The position numbers were made by a program, and so were the translations under genes. A stretch of 64,000 nt of DNA from Sedimenticola thiotaurini (GTDB lineage Bacteria; Pseudomonadota; Gammaproteobacteria; Chromatiales; Chromatiaceae). How positions within the stretch are numbered: position 1 is the stretch's first letter; the number at the start of each line of letters is the position of its first letter. Positions 51,358 to 60,754 of the stretch are shown one piece after another. The stretch is taken from positions 1-64,000 of the forward strand of contig VMRY01000034.1 in assembly GCA_007713595.1 (NCBI GenBank). Direction: 5' to 3'. The notes under the pieces were generated by a model. It did no database searches. It was given only the letters and a program-made list of their open reading frames with translations, and was not told the origin of the DNA.

Positions 51358-52494
51358 CTAGTACACCCGTTTGCCGGCTTTCCACACATGCTCAATATGA
51401 ATGTGATCATTGGCACGACTACTCCAGATCAGATCGGCCTGCGCCCCTGGTTCAATCCGCCCACGGTCTTTTAGTTTAACCGCATCGGCTGGATTGCGGG
51501 TCACCAGAGCGACGGCCGCTGACAGGTCATAATCGTTTGACTCCAGTTCTGCAATTTTAAAAGCGGCATCAAGTAGGCTGGCTGGATAATAGTCACTCGA
51601 CAGGATATCCAGAACACCCTCTGAGGCTAACTCATAGGCCGCGATGTTACCCGAGTGTGAACCGCCCCGTACCACATTGGGGGCACCCATCATGACAAAC
51701 ATGCCTTTTTTATGTGCGGCAACGGCGGCTTCGGCGGTGGTGGGAAATTCTGCCACCACCATGTTGAGAGCATGTGATTCATCCACGTGTGCCTGGGTAG
51801 CATCATCATGGCTGGCCAAGGGGATACGGCGTTGATTACAGAGTTCGCATATCGCCTTGCGATAAGGATCGCTGTATTGACGACTGGCTTCAGTCTGGCG
51901 TTCGATAAAGGAGGCTAGTTCGCTGTCCGATAGCTTGTACTTCCCTTGATAGTACTGCCGATATTTTTCCAGACTGGCAAATTGTCGCTGCCCTGGCGAA
52001 TGATCCATCACCGAGACCAGCTGGGCGGTATTACCTTCCATCAGGGACAGGAACATCTCCAGTGTGTCGGCATGACTCACTTCACAGCGTAGGTGCAGCA
52101 AGTGTTCTGCCCGGCTTAACCTGCGTGCCTTGGATTCAGTCAGTGCGGCTACCATGCGTGTCAGGTTGTTGAGTCGTTCACTGCCTTCTATGACATCGCC
52201 GATGGAGACAGCGTCAAACACGGTAGTGATTCCAGCACTGATCATCTGGGCATCATGAACCTTGAATGCCTGTATGCCTGGCCAGGCAACACCGGGGCGG
52301 GGCGTAAAATGTTTTTCCATATTGTCTGTATGCAGTTCAATCATGCCCGGCGTTACGTAGCCACCCAGACAGTCAATTACGCCGGGTAGGTTCACCCAAC
52401 CTTGATCAATGGATTGAATAACGCCTTGGTCAATGGTCAGTGTTCCATTGATTACCTCGTCCGGCAGTACAATTTGTGCATTGGTTAAAATCAC
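51358..52494 (-). CDS. phnM: Alpha-D-ribose 1-methylphosphonate 5-triphosphate diphosphatase PhnM
   Basis: A 378-residue amidohydrolase-superfamily enzyme. The metal ligands include the histidine in MIELHTDNMEKH and later LASHDDATQAHVDES. It releases pyrophosphate from the triphosphate intermediate before C-P bond cleavage. I start it at a GTG at 52494, preceded by AAGGGA with 7 bp spacing; the longer frame up to 52593 would run into phnL and lacks an initiation site. Confidence 0.92.
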   Translation of the reverse strand: MILTNAQIVLPDEVINGTLTIDQGVIQSIDQGWVNLPGVIDCLGGYVTPGMIELHTDNMEKHFTPRPGVAWPGIQAFKVHDAQMISAGITTVFDAVSIGDVIEGSERLNNLTRMVAALTESKARRLSRAEHLLHLRCEVSHADTLEMFLSLMEGNTAQLVSVMDHSPGQRQFASLEKYRQYYQGKYKLSDSELASFIERQTEASRQYSDPYRKAICELCNQRRIPLASHDDATQAHVDESHALNMVVAEFPTTAEAAVAAHKKGMFVMMGAPNVVRGGSHSGNIAAYELASEGVLDILSSDYYPASLLDAAFKIAELESNDYDLSAAVALVTRNPADAVKLKDRGRIEPGAQADLIWSSRANDHIHIEHVWKAGKRVY

Positions 52495-52510
52495 AATGTT
52501 TTCCCTTGCG

Positions 52511-53221
52511 TTAATAATTCGCGGCGGTGGCAAAGGTCGTCTGGTCCAGATCAAATAGCTGGCTGGCGACTGTTTCGCGCACCTCGATGTCATGAAAGAT
52601 ACCGACTACCGCAGTTCCCTGTGCCAGGGTTGACTGGATCAGTTCCACTACTACATGCGCGTTGCGTCGATCCAAAGAGGCGGTTGGTTCATCCAGTAAC
52701 AGGATTGGATACTGGGCGATAAACCCCCGGGCGATATTTATTCTTTGTTGTTCGCCGCCGGAGAATGTGTTTGGGGCCAACGACCAGAGCCGTTCAGGAA
52801 TATGCAGTTGGCGTAGCAGTGCACAGGCACGTGCTTCCGCTTCGTCATCAACAATGCCGCGCTCACGTAGCGGCTGTTTTACTACCTCAAGGGCCGATAC
52901 CCGTGGAATCACCCGTAGAAACTGACTGACGTATCCTAGTGTCTCCTTACGTATCTCCAGTTGCTGGCGACTACTAGCCGTTGCAAGGTCAACCATTTCC
53001 TTGCGATGCAAAACGCGGATGCTTCCGCTGCTGGGTAAATAGTTGGCATACAGCGTACGTAGCAGGGTACTTTTCCCTGTTCCGCTTTCACCATGCAGTA
53101 CCATGCATTCCCCTGCGTTTACCTGCAGATTGATATTATTAAGCACTTGTAACTTGGCTCCACCCTGATTGTGCAGGGTGAAGCTTTTTGATAATGCCTT
53201 TACTTCGATAACCGTTTTCAT
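52511..53221 (-). CDS. phnL: C-P lyase system ATP-binding protein PhnL
   Basis: A 236-residue ABC-type ATPase: Walker [15 protein letters not shown], signature [15 protein letters not shown], Walker [11 protein letters not shown]. PhnL associates with the C-P lyase core with PhnK as a dual ABC module and is needed for phosphonate use. It lies 16 bp from phnM and 17 bp from phnK. Confidence 0.92.
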   Translation of the reverse strand: MKTVIEVKALSKSFTLHNQGGAKLQVLNNINLQVNAGECMVLHGESGTGKSTLLRTLYANYLPSSGSIRVLHRKEMVDLATASSRQQLEIRKETLGYVSQFLRVIPRVSALEVVKQPLRERGIVDDEAEARACALLRQLHIPERLWSLAPNTFSGGEQQRINIARGFIAQYPILLLDEPTASLDRRNAHVVVELIQSTLAQGTAVVGIFHDIEVRETVASQLFDLDQTTFATAANY

Positions 53222-53238
53222 TCATCACTCCTGTTGCG

Positions 53239-54018
53239 TCATGGAGTCAGTACAGAAGAGACCAGCAGCTGGGTATAGGGGTGTTGTGGATCATCCAGCA
53301 CCTGATCAGTGAGGCCACACTCCACGATATGTCCGTGTCGCATCACGACCAACCGTTCAGCTAACAGACGGGCAACGGCCAGGTCGTGGGTGACAATAAC
53401 TACGGCCAGATCAAGATGGGTGACCAGGTTACGTAGCAGATCCAGCAGACGGGCCTGAACTGAAACATCCAGTCCGCCCGTTGGTTCATCCATAAATACG
53501 AGTCGTGGATGAGTGACCAGGTTGCGCGCAATCTGTAGTCTTTGTTGCATGCCGCCAGAGTAGGTGGTGGGTTTGTCATCGATGCGATGGATATCCAATT
53601 CCACATCCTGCATCCACTGCAGACCGCGTGCCCTGATATCTCCGTAGTGTCGTTCGCCCACGGCCATCAGGCGTTCGCCTATATTGGCCCCGGCGGAAAC
53701 ACCCATGCGCAGGCCGTCTCTGGCATGCTGGTGGACCATGCCCCACTCAGTACGCAACAATCGTCGACGCTCAAATTCAGAAAGCGTATAGAGATTCAGC
53801 CACTGATCACTCCTGTTACGGTAGCGTATCTCGCCTGCAGTGGGTGCCAGACGGCCGGAAAGAGAGTTAAGCAGCGTCGATTTGCCAGAACCCGACTCAC
53901 CCACGATACCCAGCACTTCGCCCGGATAGAGTTCGAAGTCAACTGCTTCACAGCCCTTTCCAGGAGCGTAGAGTTTAGTGAGATTTGTGACCTGCAACAG
54001 TGGTTCCTGAGACATCAT
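53239..54018 (-). CDS. phnK: C-P lyase core-associated ABC protein PhnK
   Basis: A 259-residue ABC-type ATPase: Walker [15 protein letters not shown], signature YSGGMQQRLQIARNL, Walker B RLVFMDEPTGG. PhnK docks on PhnGHIJ. The start (GGAGG 7 bp upstream) overlaps the phnJ stop in ATGA form. Confidence 0.93.
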   Translation of the reverse strand: MMSQEPLLQVTNLTKLYAPGKGCEAVDFELYPGEVLGIVGESGSGKSTLLNSLSGRLAPTAGEIRYRNRSDQWLNLYTLSEFERRRLLRTEWGMVHQHARDGLRMGVSAGANIGERLMAVGERHYGDIRARGLQWMQDVELDIHRIDDKPTTYSGGMQQRLQIARNLVTHPRLVFMDEPTGGLDVSVQARLLDLLRNLVTHLDLAVVIVTHDLAVARLLAERLVVMRHGHIVECGLTDQVLDDPQHPYTQLLVSSVLTP

Positions 54019-54872
54019 GTCAGCGCCTCCTGTTGAATACGTTGACTGCAGTAATCGGTATCGGAGCAGATATAACTCCGGGTGCCCTGATCATCCGTGA
54101 TTACTTCGTCAAGGAAGCTGTGATCGGAGCCACAGATGGCACAGGTCTCTTCCCAGTGTTGTATCTCGAACGGGTGATCGAGAAAGTCGAGGCTGAGGAC
54201 TTCTGTATAGGGGGGGACGGCGTAGATGCGCTTCTCTCGTCCGGCCCCAAACAGTTGCAGCGCAGGCATGCGATCCATCTTCGGGTTATCAAATTTAGGA
54301 ATAGGTGATGGGTCCATGATGTAGCGACCGTTAACCCGTACCGGATAGGCATAGGTCGTGGCGATTGAACCAAAACGTGCAATGTCTTCGTAGAGCTTGA
54401 CGTGCATGACACCGTAATCTTCCAAGGCGTGCATTTTGCGCGTCTCCACTTCACTCGGTTCAATAAATCGCAGGGGTTCAGGAATAGGAACCTGATAGAT
54501 CAGTATCTGATCGGCCTGCAGCGGTACTTCGGGAATCCGATGACGGGTCTGGATCAGGGTTGCATCACAGGTTTTCTCTGTGGTTTTTACACCAGTTAGA
54601 TCTTTAAAGAAGGTGCGGATGCTGACAGCGTTGGTCGTATCATCCGCCCCTTGATCAATGACCTTCAGTACATCGTCTTGTCCAATCACTGCCGCTGTTA
54701 GCTGTATGCCGCCAGTACCCCAACCGTAAGGCATAGGCATCTCTCTTCCACCGAATGGAACCTGATATCCGGGTATGGCAATCGCTTTTAATAGTGCACG
54801 GCGAATCATTCGTTTAGTCTGTTCATCAAGATAGGCAAAGTTATAGCCATCCCGAATAGCTGTTGCCTTCAT
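54015..54872 (-). CDS. phnJ: Alpha-D-ribose 1-methylphosphonate 5-phosphate C-P lyase PhnJ
   Basis: A 285-residue radical SAM C-P lyase. The cysteine motif CX2CX21CX5C is exact (CAICG ... YICSDTDYC), as in E. coli PhnJ, where three of the cysteines hold the 4Fe-4S cluster. GYNFAYLDEQTKRMIRRALL and YGWGTGGIQLTAAVIG are conserved blocks. It cleaves the C-P bond to free methane (or alkane) and the cyclic phosphate. The presence of all core parts indicates function. Confidence 0.96.
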   Translation of the reverse strand: MKATAIRDGYNFAYLDEQTKRMIRRALLKAIAIPGYQVPFGGREMPMPYGWGTGGIQLTAAVIGQDDVLKVIDQGADDTTNAVSIRTFFKDLTGVKTTEKTCDATLIQTRHRIPEVPLQADQILIYQVPIPEPLRFIEPSEVETRKMHALEDYGVMHVKLYEDIARFGSIATTYAYPVRVNGRYIMDPSPIPKFDNPKMDRMPALQLFGAGREKRIYAVPPYTEVLSLDFLDHPFEIQHWEETCAICGSDHSFLDEVITDDQGTRSYICSDTDYCSQRIQQEALT

Positions 54873-55984
54873 GCTGGTTGCTCCTGTGCTTCTGCAACGA
54901 CGGTTTGCTTGTTTTGTAATTTTCTCAACAGTTCAAGTTCAGACTGAAAGTCGACGTAGTGGGGGAGTTTGAGATGGGAAACAAATCCAGACGCCTCGAC
55001 ATTGTCGCAGTGGGACAGTACAAACTCTTCCTGCTGTGCTGGCGAGGTGCGCTCTTCATCATAACTATCCGCCTGTAGTGCACGATCAACAAGCGCCATT
55101 GCCATGCATTTGCGCTCGCTTTGTCCAAAGGCAAGACCATAGCCCCGGGTAAATTTGATTTCACCGTCTGGAAGTCGGCTAAAACCGTTAATCATTTCGC
55201 ACTCAGTAACCTGGATGATGCCGATCTCAATGCTGAATCCCAATTCATCCGGGGTGAGGCAGAGTTCGACTTCACCGATGCGGATCTCACCGGCAAATGG
55301 GTGATTACGCCCGTAACCCCGCTGGGTTGAATAACCCAGAGCCAATAGAAAGCCTTCATCACCCCGTACCAATGATTGGAGTCGTGCACTGCGATCACAG
55401 GGGTAGCTGGGTGCATCCTGAGTAATATCTGCTGGCGCCGTACCATCATCGACCTCTTCAACGAGCAGTGCTTCACGCTCCAGCATGGGCAGCACCCGGC
55501 TCATCAGGTGCGGGTCTGAGTCTGCAGGGTCATCTGAGGTTTGTTCGGGTGCGGATTGTCCGGTGTTGATGGACCCTTCGGCCAGCAGTTTGAAATCAAG
55601 CAGGCGATGGGTGTAGTCGAAGGTCGCGCCTAGCACTTGGCCGCCAGGAAGATCTTTGAAGGTAGCCGAGATGCGTCGTTCTACCTGCATCTTGCCTGTA
55701 TCAATGGGGTCAGTCGTATAGAGACGACTCAGTGTAGTGCGATAGGCGCGCAGGAGAAAAATCGCCTCCACCAGATCGCCAGCGGATTGTTTGATCGCCA
55801 GTGCTGCAAGCTCATGATCATAGATTGATCCTTCGGTCATTACACGATCCACAGCCAGGGGTAACTGCTCATGGATCTGTTGTACCGAAAGTTCAGCAAC
55901 AGCGGTATCTCCCCTCCGACGCTTTTCCTGTAGTTTATGCGCCTGACTGATAGCCTGTTCGCCACCTTTTACAGCAACATACAT
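54869..55984 (-). CDS. phnI: C-P lyase core subunit PhnI
   Basis: A 371-residue subunit, starting at the ATG at 55984, MYVAVKGGEQAISQAHKL. It catalyses, with PhnG/H/L, transfer of the phosphonate to ATP ribose. YDHELAALAIKQSAGDLVEA and ALGYSTQRGYGRNHPFAGEI are typical of the family. Overlaps phnJ by 4 bp; the phnH stop is one base upstream. Confidence 0.95.
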   Translation of the reverse strand: MYVAVKGGEQAISQAHKLQEKRRRGDTAVAELSVQQIHEQLPLAVDRVMTEGSIYDHELAALAIKQSAGDLVEAIFLLRAYRTTLSRLYTTDPIDTGKMQVERRISATFKDLPGGQVLGATFDYTHRLLDFKLLAEGSINTGQSAPEQTSDDPADSDPHLMSRVLPMLEREALLVEEVDDGTAPADITQDAPSYPCDRSARLQSLVRGDEGFLLALGYSTQRGYGRNHPFAGEIRIGEVELCLTPDELGFSIEIGIIQVTECEMINGFSRLPDGEIKFTRGYGLAFGQSERKCMAMALVDRALQADSYDEERTSPAQQEEFVLSHCDNVEASGFVSHLKLPHYVDFQSELELLRKLQNKQTVVAEAQEQPA

Positions 55985-55985
55985 A

Positions 55986-56597
55986 TCAGCACACCTCCAG
56001 TTGTGTTGTCCTTGGAATAGCAACCAACGATTGCTCCGCGGTAAAGATAAAATCGATACCTAACGGAAAAGGATCGGGACGCTCAGTCAGATAGTGAATA
56101 ATCGCTTGGCTGAGACCTGCAATAACGATTTGGTGCTCTGTTTCGATTCCTGGTCCGGAGAGTTTCAGCGTTGTGCTGTTCTGGTCAGTTGATGGAGACT
56201 CAGAAATCGTATGAACCTGCAGAATAAGGGTGCAGTTGCGCTCTGGATATTCGGCCGTACCCTTTTTAAAGCAATCCAGTGTGGCAATCTCACCGGCATA
56301 GGCAAGGGCGAACTGCGCGTCCATTGAGTGCCTGGCCAGCGGCATACCGGTATGAAAGTGCAGGTTGTGTTGAATCTCCGGGTTACTGAACTCCTTTGAT
56401 AACCACAGAGTTGTCTGCTGATCCAATAAAGTCTGACAGACTGCAAATGTGCTGGGATAGAGGTGAAGTAATGCTTCTGGTGAATATGCAGAAACAATCA
56501 CACCCGGTTCACCCATCGCCTTGAGTACTTTTCTGAAGGTCTGCTGGGCGTCTCTAACAGGGTCTGCAAAACCAGCCACAATAACAGTATTTTGCAT
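55986..56597 (-). CDS. phnH: C-P lyase core subunit PhnH
   Basis: A 203-residue subunit starting at the ATG at 56597 (MQNTVIVAGFADPVRDAQQT). QQTFRKVLKAMGEPGVIVSA and RPDPFPLGIDFIFTAEQSLV are family blocks. It is part of the PhnGHIJ complex. The short gap to phnG (2 bp) shows tight coupling. Confidence 0.93.
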   Translation of the reverse strand: MQNTVIVAGFADPVRDAQQTFRKVLKAMGEPGVIVSAYSPEALLHLYPSTFAVCQTLLDQQTTLWLSKEFSNPEIQHNLHFHTGMPLARHSMDAQFALAYAGEIATLDCFKKGTAEYPERNCTLILQVHTISESPSTDQNSTTLKLSGPGIETEHQIVIAGLSQAIIHYLTERPDPFPLGIDFIFTAEQSLVAIPRTTQLEVC

Positions 56598-56599
56598 GT

Positions 56600-57049
56600 T
56601 CAGTCCTCGCCTCTTACCAGGGTAAAGAATTTGACTTTTGTAGCGTCGGTCTCTGAGCGCTTGTATTTCTGTTGTGCATACCATTGTTGCTGTAATGGTT
56701 CTATGACCTGTGCATCGATAGCATTAGCTAATGGACTCTGTTGCATCAATGCATCCAGTTTGGCGGCGCATTGTGCATGGGCTTTATCTCTGCCACGAAT
56801 GAAGGCGTAGCCGTAGTGGCCGGCCGTCGACTGTACTACGCAGCGTGTAATGGTCGTGTCACCAAGATTGAATGTGTTGCCAGTACCACCCATACGGCCA
56901 CGTATTTGCGCAAGACCAATCTCTGGTGCGCGAATGGTTTTAAAGTCGTCAGACTCAATAAAAGAAGAGGCAAGTTCTGTCAGTTTCTCACTTGGAGCTT
57001 TGGCCATCACTGACATCCAGTGCTGCCGTTGCGATCGTGTTGTGTTCAT
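56600..57049 (-). CDS. phnG: C-P lyase core subunit PhnG
   Basis: A 149-residue subunit (RQHWMSVMAKAPSEKLTELA; EIGLAQIRGRMGGTGNTFNL; GYAFIRGRDKAHAQCAAKLD). Required for phosphonate activation to the ribosyl triphosphate intermediate in the core complex. Two bases separate it from phnF. Confidence 0.93.
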   Translation of the reverse strand: MNTTRSQRQHWMSVMAKAPSEKLTELASSFIESDDFKTIRAPEIGLAQIRGRMGGTGNTFNLGDTTITRCVVQSTAGHYGYAFIRGRDKAHAQCAAKLDALMQQSPLANAIDAQVIEPLQQQWYAQQKYKRSETDATKVKFFTLVRGED

Positions 57050-57051
57050 AT

Positions 57052-57744
57052 TCAGGGTTCCACGCTGTATTCAAAAATGTCACTGCGACTGATACTGATG
57101 GCATACTCCATCAAATGGCTGGTCTGCTTAAGGTAGTAACGGCTATGTATCTCCATCACCGGGATGCCACGACCCATGGCCAGTTGTCGACACTCATCGA
57201 AAGTCGGCATGCGTGCACGCAAGCGGGTGTTTCCTCGTGTGGCCTCATAGCCGTAATGCTTATGCAGAAATTGATGCAATGATCCGCTTGCAAACCGCTG
57301 CATCTGCTCAATATCGACATTGAACAGGTGGTGGCGGATTAAAGTAGAGGGTTTGTTATCAATGCAGCGACAGGTCTTTATCACTACCACTGGAGTGTCC
57401 ATGGCAAGATCAAGTTTTTCTGCCAGGAGTGGATTTAATGTCTCTGCTTTACACCCAAGTACGACCGTATCTAAAGGCAAGCCTTTTTTGGATAGGTTGT
57501 AGGTAAAGCATGAGGGGTTATCCAAGGCGTAATCGATAGGTGTACTGACGACTTGATTACCCAGGCCCTGGAAGCGTCTGATCAGGCCATCTTGCACCAA
57601 CTCATCAACTGCACGGCGAACGGTGTGTCGATTAACATTAAAACGTTTCGCCAACTGATGTTCCGATGGTAAAAGATCACCAGCGGCATACTGGGTGTGA
57701 ATTTCATCCCGCAGTTGTGTTGCGATATTCAGGTAAACAGCCAT
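57052..57744 (-). CDS. phnF: GntR-family regulator PhnF
   Basis: A 230-residue GntR/HutC-type regulator. The N-terminal winged helix has LLPSEHQLAKRFNVNRHTVR and AVDELVQDGLIRRFQGLGNQ; the C-terminal UTRA ligand domain ends SRSDIFEYSVEP. PhnF proteins repress phosphonate genes and bind TGTxTAGACA-like operators. Matching sites lie directly before its own start and upstream of phnC. In this operon it sits between phnE and phnG, as in E. coli. Confidence 0.93.
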   Translation of the reverse strand: MAVYLNIATQLRDEIHTQYAAGDLLPSEHQLAKRFNVNRHTVRRAVDELVQDGLIRRFQGLGNQVVSTPIDYALDNPSCFTYNLSKKGLPLDTVVLGCKAETLNPLLAEKLDLAMDTPVVVIKTCRCIDNKPSTLIRHHLFNVDIEQMQRFASGSLHQFLHKHYGYEATRGNTRLRARMPTFDECRQLAMGRGIPVMEIHSRYYLKQTSHLMEYAISISRSDIFEYSVEP

Positions 57745-57749
57745 AGTTG

Positions 57750-57761
57750 TTGTCTATACAA
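57750..57761 (-). promoter_or_regulatory. Candidate PhnF operator before phnF
   Basis: TTGTCTATACAA (plus strand), read TTGTATAGACAA on the minus strand, is a near-palindrome with the GTNTANAC core typical of HutC-subfamily GntR regulators. It ends 6 bp upstream of the phnF ATG. A sister site is at 60564-60575. Confidence 0.6.
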
Positions 57762-57778
57762 ATTTGCAGAATAAAGAA

Positions 57779-58567
57779 TCAGATAAATGCCTTACGTAGG
57801 CGTTGAGAAGTCAGGTCGATCAAGGTAACGCTGAGGATAATTACAATCATCACGGCACAGGTCTGTTGAAATTGAAAGCCACGTACACTTTCCCAAAGAA
57901 TGACACCGATACCACCTGCACCGACCATCCCTACAACTGTGGCGGAACGTACATTGGACTCGAAGCGGTAGAGTGAAAAAGAGATCCAGAGCGGTAGCAC
58001 TTGGGGAATGACTCCGTAAAGAATCTCTTCAAACAAAGTGGCACCGGTTGCTCTTACCCCTTCGACAGGGAGTGGATCGATGGCTTCTACGGCTTCTGAA
58101 AAAAGTTTGGCCAGTACCCCTGTGGTATGGATAAACAGTGCCATGACGCCGGCAAATGGACCTAAACCAACCGCTACGACAAATAGCATAGCGAAAACCA
58201 TCTCATTAATTGCACGAGTGGCATCCATCAAACGTCGGGTGGGTTGATAGACCCAGGCAGGTGCAAGGTTTTCGGAGCTCATCAGGCCCAAAGGGATAGA
58301 ACAGACAATCGCCAGCATGGTTCCCCAAAGGGCAATATGCAGTGTGATGATCATCTCATCGAGGTAATAGCTGATGTCCGTAAAATCAGGCGGAAAAAAA
58401 TCACCTGCAAATTCCACCATGTTGCTGGCGTCGGAAAACAGAACCAGAGGTTTCATTTCCGCAGCTTGCCAACCCCAGCCCAGCATCATGAATAGCACTC
58501 CCCAGCTCAGGGCGCCAATCCAGTTAAAAGGCTGTCTTGGTATCTTGTTGATATCTGTTGATGTCAT
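57779..58567 (-). CDS. phnE: Phosphonate ABC transporter permease PhnE
   Basis: A 262-residue permease starting at the ATG at 58567. Multiple helices and the EAA-type loop are present: [20 protein letters not shown], plus [20 protein letters not shown]. It forms the membrane channel of the PhnCDE importer. The lead from 58618 in the same frame lacks a start site. A hairpin separates it from phnD. Confidence 0.92.
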   Translation of the reverse strand: MTSTDINKIPRQPFNWIGALSWGVLFMMLGWGWQAAEMKPLVLFSDASNMVEFAGDFFPPDFTDISYYLDEMIITLHIALWGTMLAIVCSIPLGLMSSENLAPAWVYQPTRRLMDATRAINEMVFAMLFVVAVGLGPFAGVMALFIHTTGVLAKLFSEAVEAIDPLPVEGVRATGATLFEEILYGVIPQVLPLWISFSLYRFESNVRSATVVGMVGAGGIGVILWESVRGFQFQQTCAVMIVIILSVTLIDLTSQRLRKAFI

Positions 58568-58589
58568 GTGGGAGTCCGTTATTAAAACC

Positions 58590-58610
58590 AGGGCGGCGTA
58601 TTGCCGCCCT
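58590..58610 (-). terminator. Intra-operon hairpin after phnD
   Basis: AGGGCGGC (58590-58597) and GCCGCCCT (58603-58610) pair perfectly around a 5-base loop; on the minus strand GGTTTTAAT follows. It lies in the short gap after the binding-protein gene, and likely reduces transcription into phnE or protects the phnCD message. Confidence 0.72.
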
Positions 58611-58623
58611 GTGATCACTCTGC

Positions 58624-59640
58624 TTAATTGCTGGATGCAACGGATAATGAATCCATGCGACGGTTAAGCTCGGACAGTTGATCGTCGATTGCCCGGATCT
58701 GTTTTGTCTTATCTGCCTCATTCAAGCTGGAGTTGTTCATCAACTTGATGCGGTTTTTGTACAGCACCAGTTGGCGGATAGGCAGCAATTGATCATCGTT
58801 GGAAGATTTAAAGGGCGCCCAACCCAGGTCAGCAAGGATCTGCTTTTCTTTAGAATCTTTATTTTTCCCGTAGGTCATAAAGAAGTCGTAGACCTTGCTT
58901 TTGGTGCTTTCTGGCAGGTTTTTACGCCAAACAATAGGATCAGAGGGGATCAGGGGTGATTTCCAGATAATCTTTACCTTGTCCAGTTTTTCGGGGTGGG
59001 TGACTTTTACGCGAGCCAGGTTTTCGGTGTTGTTGGTGGCTACATCAACCTGACCGTTGGCAACGGCAAGGAAGTTTGATTCATGACTTGTGTTGGTCAT
59101 GCGCTTGAAGGCTTTTTTAGGATCGACTCCATTTTTAGCAAATACATAGTAACTTGGCACCAGGAATCCGGACGTTGAATTAGGGTCGCCATTACCAAAT
59201 GCCAGTTCACCACTCTGTTTAAGCATATCTTCCACGGAGTTGATCTTGTTGTTACTCTTGTTTGCCAGCAATACACTCCAGTAGCCAGGGTTACCGTCTA
59301 CATCAACGGTTTGTGCAAAGATTTCTCCACCTGCACGATCAACCGCTTCCATTGCAGATTTGTTTCCGTACCAAGCAATGTCTACTTTATCGAAACGCAT
59401 GCCTTGAATAATGCCGGCATAGTCAGGGGCAAAAAATGGCTTCACTTCCATCCCCAGTCTTGCTGACATGTCTTTCAGGAATGGAACCCAAATAGTTTTC
59501 AGGTTTTGCGAAGACTCGGTCGAGATAATGCCAAAGTTGATGGTTTTGGTTTCATCAGCCTGTGCAATATGAATTCCAGAGAGGGATGTGGCCAGTACCA
59601 GTCCCGCTGTTATTTTCCTGAACACTGTTTTTACTTTCAT
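58624..59640 (-). CDS. phnD: Phosphonate ABC transporter substrate-binding protein PhnD
   Basis: A 338-residue periplasmic binding protein with signal peptide (ends HIAQADE). PhnD features are [38 protein letters not shown] and [19 protein letters not shown]. It captures alkylphosphonates for PhnCE. Encoded between phnC and phnE, with 30 bp from phnC. Confidence 0.94.
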   Translation of the reverse strand: MKVKTVFRKITAGLVLATSLSGIHIAQADETKTINFGIISTESSQNLKTIWVPFLKDMSARLGMEVKPFFAPDYAGIIQGMRFDKVDIAWYGNKSAMEAVDRAGGEIFAQTVDVDGNPGYWSVLLANKSNNKINSVEDMLKQSGELAFGNGDPNSTSGFLVPSYYVFAKNGVDPKKAFKRMTNTSHESNFLAVANGQVDVATNNTENLARVKVTHPEKLDKVKIIWKSPLIPSDPIVWRKNLPESTKSKVYDFFMTYGKNKDSKEKQILADLGWAPFKSSNDDQLLPIRQLVLYKNRIKLMNNSSLNEADKTKQIRAIDDQLSELNRRMDSLSVASSN

Positions 59641-59670
59641 TGATTGACTCCGCTAGGGTTATAGTTAAAG

Positions 59671-60507
59671 TTATGCAACTGCTAACCGCCGATTCGTCAC
59701 CGATCCGCCGGTATAAATGTCATCCCGTTTCAGGTGGGATGGTCGTGTGCCATAGAGTTGGTTGATCTGTTCCGTTTTTAGTGCATCAACCCGCTGATCA
59801 AAAAAGATTTCACCTTGTCGAAGCGCAATGGCGCGCTGACAATATTGCTGTGCGTAATCCACTTGATGCAGTGTCACAACTACCGTTATTCCGTCGCTCT
59901 CGTTGATGCGTTTTAACGTCTCCATGACTTGTCTGGATGATTCGGGGTCGAGTGATGCAATTGGTTCATCGGCCAGAATCACTTCAGCCTTTTGCATGAT
60001 TGCCCTTGCAATGGCTACACGCTGCTGTTGTCCACCTGAGAGATCGGATGCACGTTTAAGGGCGAATTCCCGCAGTCCAACGCGTTCAAGTGACTCCAGT
60101 GCTGCCAGCTTCTCCTCTTCGGTAAACCAGCCAATTAATGCGCGATAGGAAGGGGTGCGGCTCAGGCCACCAATCAGGACATTGGTTAATACTGAGAGAC
60201 GATTGATCAGATTGAATTGTTGGAAGATGTGGCCGATCTGTGCACGGGTCTGGCGTATATCTTTATCCAGTCGTCCCCGCTTCTGTATCGGCTTACCCAG
60301 CACCTGTACTATTCCAGGTGATTGTTTATCTGCCAGGGTTAATCCTGACAGATGACGCATCAGGGTGGATTTCCCAGACCCGGAAGGACCAATCAGAGCC
60401 ACCATATCGCCTCGCTCTATATGCAGGTCGATATTTTTAAGTGCGGACTCACTGTTTTTGTCTTTTGAAAAAGTTTTTGTTAACGCAGAAATAGCAATGG
60501 CCGACAT
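59671..60507 (-). CDS. phnC: Phosphonate ABC transporter ATP-binding protein PhnC
   Basis: A 278-residue ABC ATPase: Walker [15 protein letters not shown], signature [15 protein letters not shown], Walker [13 protein letters not shown]. The ATG at 60507 was chosen because of the strong GAGGAG 6 bp upstream; a frame to 60558 has no such site. First gene of the operon phnCDEFGHIJKLMNP. Confidence 0.94.
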   Translation of the reverse strand: MSAIAISALTKTFSKDKNSESALKNIDLHIERGDMVALIGPSGSGKSTLMRHLSGLTLADKQSPGIVQVLGKPIQKRGRLDKDIRQTRAQIGHIFQQFNLINRLSVLTNVLIGGLSRTPSYRALIGWFTEEEKLAALESLERVGLREFALKRASDLSGGQQQRVAIARAIMQKAEVILADEPIASLDPESSRQVMETLKRINESDGITVVVTLHQVDYAQQYCQRAIALRQGEIFFDQRVDALKTEQINQLYGTRPSHLKRDDIYTGGSVTNRRLAVA

Positions 60508-60563
60508 AGCGTGCTCCTCATGTTTATGCAGAGGCATGCTAACGACGGATTGTGACAAGTTAG

Positions 60564-60575
60564 TTATCTATACAT
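60564..60575 (-). promoter_or_regulatory. Candidate PhnF operator upstream of phnC
   Basis: TTATCTATACAT (plus strand), minus-strand ATGTATAGATAA, matches the phnF-proximal site at 8 core positions (TGTATAGAYAA). It lies 57 bp before the phnC start. Confidence 0.5.
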
Positions 60576-60606
60576 GTCGATGTTGTTAAAGTTTTATTAT
60601 CGGATT

Positions 60607-60620
60607 TGACAGAATTGTCA
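60607..60620. promoter_or_regulatory. TGACA-N4-TGTCA palindrome upstream of phnC
   Basis: TGACAGAATTGTCA lies about 100 bp before phnC. The half TGTCA resembles part of a Pho box, but two properly spaced 7-bp direct repeats are not present. It is a candidate regulator site for phosphate-starvation or other control. Confidence 0.4.
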
Positions 60621-60754
60621 CATAACAGATTAAAGTGATTGAGCAGGCTTGAATAAAAGTCCATTCAATGCAAAAAAAATAATCTGGGGTTGATGGGGGG
60701 TGCAACGCATTAACACTAGCTAAGCTCTTGCGTGGTGGGTGAGAGGCATAACTG

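Noticed and set aside
60590..60640. Pho box upstream of phnC
   Set aside because: CTGTTAT and CTGTCAA on the minus strand are 16 bp apart rather than the 11 bp of a Pho box direct repeat; only a palindrome TGACA-N4-TGTCA is supported.
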